7,876 nucleotides of DNA from assembly GCA_018814745.1 (NCBI GenBank), contig JAHIZC010000008.1, positions 1 through 7,876 of the forward strand, in the 5' to 3' direction. Below, one piece after another: positions 6,160 through 7,876 of this stretch. Every line of letters starts with the position of its first letter. The first letter of the stretch is position 1. A program made the translations under genes and the position numbers. Source of the DNA: Candidatus Omnitrophota bacterium. Lineage in GTDB: Bacteria > Omnitrophota > Gorgyraeia > Gygaellales > Profunditerraquicolaceae. The notes under the pieces were generated by a model, which was not told where the DNA came from, did not search any database, and worked only from the letters and a program-made list of their open reading frames with translations.

Positions 6160-7701
6160 ATGTCAGATGTAAAATCAGAACTTGAGAAGTTGTATAATGA
6201 GAGTATTAAAATAGTCAAGGAAGGCGAGGTGGTAACCGGTAAGATCTGTCTGATAAAATCAAAGGAAGTCCTGGTGGACATCGGTTTTAAATCCGAAGGG
6301 ATAATCCCGATCAGTGAATTCGGCCAGCAGGAGTTGGAGATTGGAAGGGAAGTGAAATTCCTGGTAGAGTCGGTTGAGGATGACAGCGGAGCGATCAAGT
6401 TATCCAGAGAAAAAGCCAGAAGGATTCAGGGCTGGGATAAAATCGTTGAATTTTCTAAGACTGGTGAGTTGACGGAAGGGAAGCCTTTTAAGAAGGTAAA
6501 AGGAGGGTTCCTCGTAGATGTCATGGGCATAGAGGGATTCTTGCCCTCTTCTTTATCGGCTTTTAAGGGAGTTCCGGAGAGAGATGTTCTACACAAACTC
6601 TTTAAGTTTAAAATTGTAAAGCTGAATAACTTCAGGCGCAGCATTATATTATCGCGCAGAGAAGCGGTGCAGAAGGAAAAAACGGAGAGCAAGGAGAAGA
6701 TCTGGCTGAACTTATCCGTAGGAGAACTTGCTAGCGGAACGGTTAAGGCGATAACAGACTTTGGTGCATTTGTAGATTTAGGAGGCGTTGACGGACTCCT
6801 GCATATTACGGATATGTCCTGGTCAAAAATCAGTCACCCATCTGAGATCGTTGCTTTAGGTGATAAAATCGAAGTCAAGATCCTCAATTTAGACAAGGAG
6901 TCAGGAAAGGTATCTTTAGGCCTTAAGCAAAGATTACCCGATCCCTGGCAGGATGTGCAAACAAAATATAGCATAGGTTCCAAGATAAAGGGCAAGGTAG
7001 TTAACATTATGGCCTATGGTGTATTTGTGGAGTTGGAAAAGGGAATCGAAGGATTGATTCACGTTTCTGAGATATCCTGGACAAAGCGGGTGAATAATCC
7101 CAGTGAAATGTTTGCTATCGGAGATATGGTGGAGGTCCAGATTCTAAACGTAGATAAAAACGCCCGTAGGATATCGCTCAGCCTTAAGCAACTGGAACAG
7201 AATCCATGGCTGGAGGCAGAATCCAAATATACGGTAGGCACTAATGTTACGGTAAGGGTAAGAGGCTTTACTGAGTATGGAGCGTTTGTCGAGCTGGATA
7301 ATAACCTTGAAGGGATGATTCATGTTTCAGATGTCTCCTGGACCAAAAGGATAGCTCATCCGCAGGATGTGTTGAAGAAGGGGCAGAAAGTCGAGGCAGC
7401 TATACTCTCAGTGGATAGTAAGAATCGACGCATTTCTTTAGGATTGAAACAATTACAGCCAAGTCCCTGGCCACAGATCGCTGCCAGATATCCCCTAGAG
7501 ACTGTTTTAGAGGGGGAGGTTGTAAGCCTGACTGATTTTGGAGTATTCGTTAAGCTGGAAGATGATTTAGAGGGGTTGATTTATTCGGGCGAGATAGACA
7601 AAGATCAGGCTGGAAAGTTAAAGCCGGGAGATAAAATTAAAGTTAAGGTAATAAAAGTAGATGTTGAACAGTCAAAGATAGGTCTGAGTATTGTAATCTA
7701 G
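6160..7701 (+). CDS. rpsA: 30S ribosomal protein S1, six S1 domains
   Basis: S1 binds mRNA on the small subunit and helps initiation, especially on messages with weak ribosome binding sites. The 513-residue product contains six OB-fold S1 domains at about residues 22-85, 103-167, 188-257, 273-343, 360-430 and 447-512. Domains 3 to 5 are the most canonical, each with an FGAFV/YGVFV/YGAFV core, an LLHIT/LIHVS/MIHVS strand and an SLGLKQ or SLSLKQ end, and are joined by linkers ending in PW. Domains 1 and 2 are divergent, as is normal for the ribosome-binding part. Six domains resemble the Gram-negative type (about 557 residues in E. coli), though somewhat shorter. The start follows GGGGAG at 6147-6152. 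S1 may matter locally because proA and tyrS appear to lack Shine-Dalgarno sequences. Confidence 0.95.
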   Translation: MSDVKSELEKLYNESIKIVKEGEVVTGKICLIKSKEVLVDIGFKSEGIIPISEFGQQELEIGREVKFLVESVEDDSGAIKLSREKARRIQGWDKIVEFSKTGELTEGKPFKKVKGGFLVDVMGIEGFLPSSLSAFKGVPERDVLHKLFKFKIVKLNNFRRSIILSRREAVQKEKTESKEKIWLNLSVGELASGTVKAITDFGAFVDLGGVDGLLHITDMSWSKISHPSEIVALGDKIEVKILNLDKESGKVSLGLKQRLPDPWQDVQTKYSIGSKIKGKVVNIMAYGVFVELEKGIEGLIHVSEISWTKRVNNPSEMFAIGDMVEVQILNVDKNARRISLSLKQLEQNPWLEAESKYTVGTNVTVRVRGFTEYGAFVELDNNLEGMIHVSDVSWTKRIAHPQDVLKKGQKVEAAILSVDSKNRRISLGLKQLQPSPWPQIAARYPLETVLEGEVVSLTDFGVFVKLEDDLEGLIYSGEIDKDQAGKLKPGDKIKVKVIKVDVEQSKIGLSIVI

Positions 7702-7708
7702 GGAGCTC

Positions 7709-7771
7709 TCAGTTGACAGTGATCAGCCGTCAGCTAAAAACTGATAGTTGAAAACTGATAGCTGAAAGCAA
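7709..7771 (+). repeat. Heptamer repeat array before tyrS
   Basis: Nine contiguous 7-base units read TCAGTTG, ACAGTGA, TCAGCCG, TCAGCTA, AAAACTG, ATAGTTG, AAAACTG, ATAGCTG, AAAGCAA. The order of unit types (TCAG units first, then alternating AAA and ATA units) matches the array at 2753-2808, and both end in AAAGC followed by an A run and ATG. The arms TCAGCTA (7730-7736) and TAGCTGA (7759-7765) are perfect 7-base complements. The array fills almost the whole gap between the rpsA stop and tyrS. It has no coding potential and no T run that would make it an intrinsic terminator. Confidence 0.85.
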
Positions 7772-7778
7772 AAATGCC

Positions 7779-7876
7779 ATGAAAAAAGTAAATATGGAAG
7801 AACAGCTGGAGATCATAAAACGCGGTGCAGTTGAAATTATTTCTGAAGAGGAACTGCAGAATAAACTCAAAGCAAA
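7779..7876 (+). CDS. tyrS: Tyrosyl-tRNA synthetase, N-terminal fragment cut by the window edge
   Basis: The enzyme charges tRNA-Tyr with tyrosine. Only 32 codons are present before the right edge. The stretch EEQLEIIKRG followed by AVEIISEEEL closely resembles the N-terminus of the bacterial TyrRS branch whose members open with EQLxxIKRGxxEIISEEEL. Catalytic motifs such as HIGH and KMSKS would lie outside the window. The start is taken as the ATG at 7779; the in-frame ATG at 7794 is an alternative, and neither has a clear Shine-Dalgarno sequence. An earlier ATG at 7774 reads ATG-CCA-TGA and so encodes only two residues, overlapping the chosen start. The upstream bases are the end of the heptamer array. 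Confidence 0.82.
   Translation, partial: MKKVNMEEQLEIIKRGAVEIISEEELQNKLKA

Noticed and set aside
7774..7782. ATG at 7774 as the tyrS start
   Set aside because: It reads ATG-CCA-TGA and stops after two codons; the frame with TyrRS similarity begins at 7779 or 7794.

Overview
The window is a chromosomal segment of a bacterium. All recognisable genes are housekeeping genes on the + strand: rplU (ribosomal protein L21), obgE (ribosome-assembly GTPase), proB and proA (first two steps of proline synthesis), nadD (NAD synthesis), a phosphohexomutase, rpsA (six-domain ribosomal protein S1) and the first 32 codons of tyrS (tyrosyl-tRNA synthetase). The order rplU-obgE-proB-proA-nadD resembles clusters seen in several Gram-negative lineages, and a six-domain S1 also fits a Gram-negative-type bacterium. 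Base composition is moderate to AT-leaning by eye. Heptamer intergenic repeats plus this gene order make an uncultured lineage such as Omnitrophica plausible, but that is inference; no marker here settles the taxonomy.

Layout. Positions 1-405 hold no confident gene. The left edge (1-109) has short open frames on both strands. Positions 110-296 form a nested, GC-cored long palindrome resembling a miniature mobile or structured repeat. Next comes a near-consensus housekeeping promoter (330-358) and a strong ribosome binding site for rplU. From 406 to 6016 the genes are tightly packed: obgE and proB overlap by 26 bases, proA and nadD share ATGA, and nadD and the phosphohexomutase are 2 bases apart. 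The one larger internal gap (2750-2811) is filled by an array of 7-base repeat units. A 143-base leader (6017-6159) precedes rpsA and contains a near-perfect but ownerless Shine-Dalgarno sequence. After rpsA a second heptamer array (7709-7771) leads directly to tyrS. No convincing intrinsic terminator was seen anywhere, so the block from 406 to at least 6016 could be one transcript.

How the genes work together. rplU, obgE, rpsA and tyrS serve translation and ribosome assembly. proB and proA convert glutamate to glutamate-5-semialdehyde, using ATP and NADPH. nadD makes the dinucleotide precursor of NAD(P). The phosphohexomutase interconverts sugar phosphates for cell-envelope or storage sugars. 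The set reads as a growth-linked operon rather than one pathway. The usual rpmA (L27) between rplU and obgE is absent, and the common nadD neighbour rsfS does not follow nadD.

No new enzymatic system was found in the genes. The unusual material is non-coding: the 110-296 palindrome, and the two matching heptamer arrays that take the place of the ribosome binding sites of proA and tyrS.
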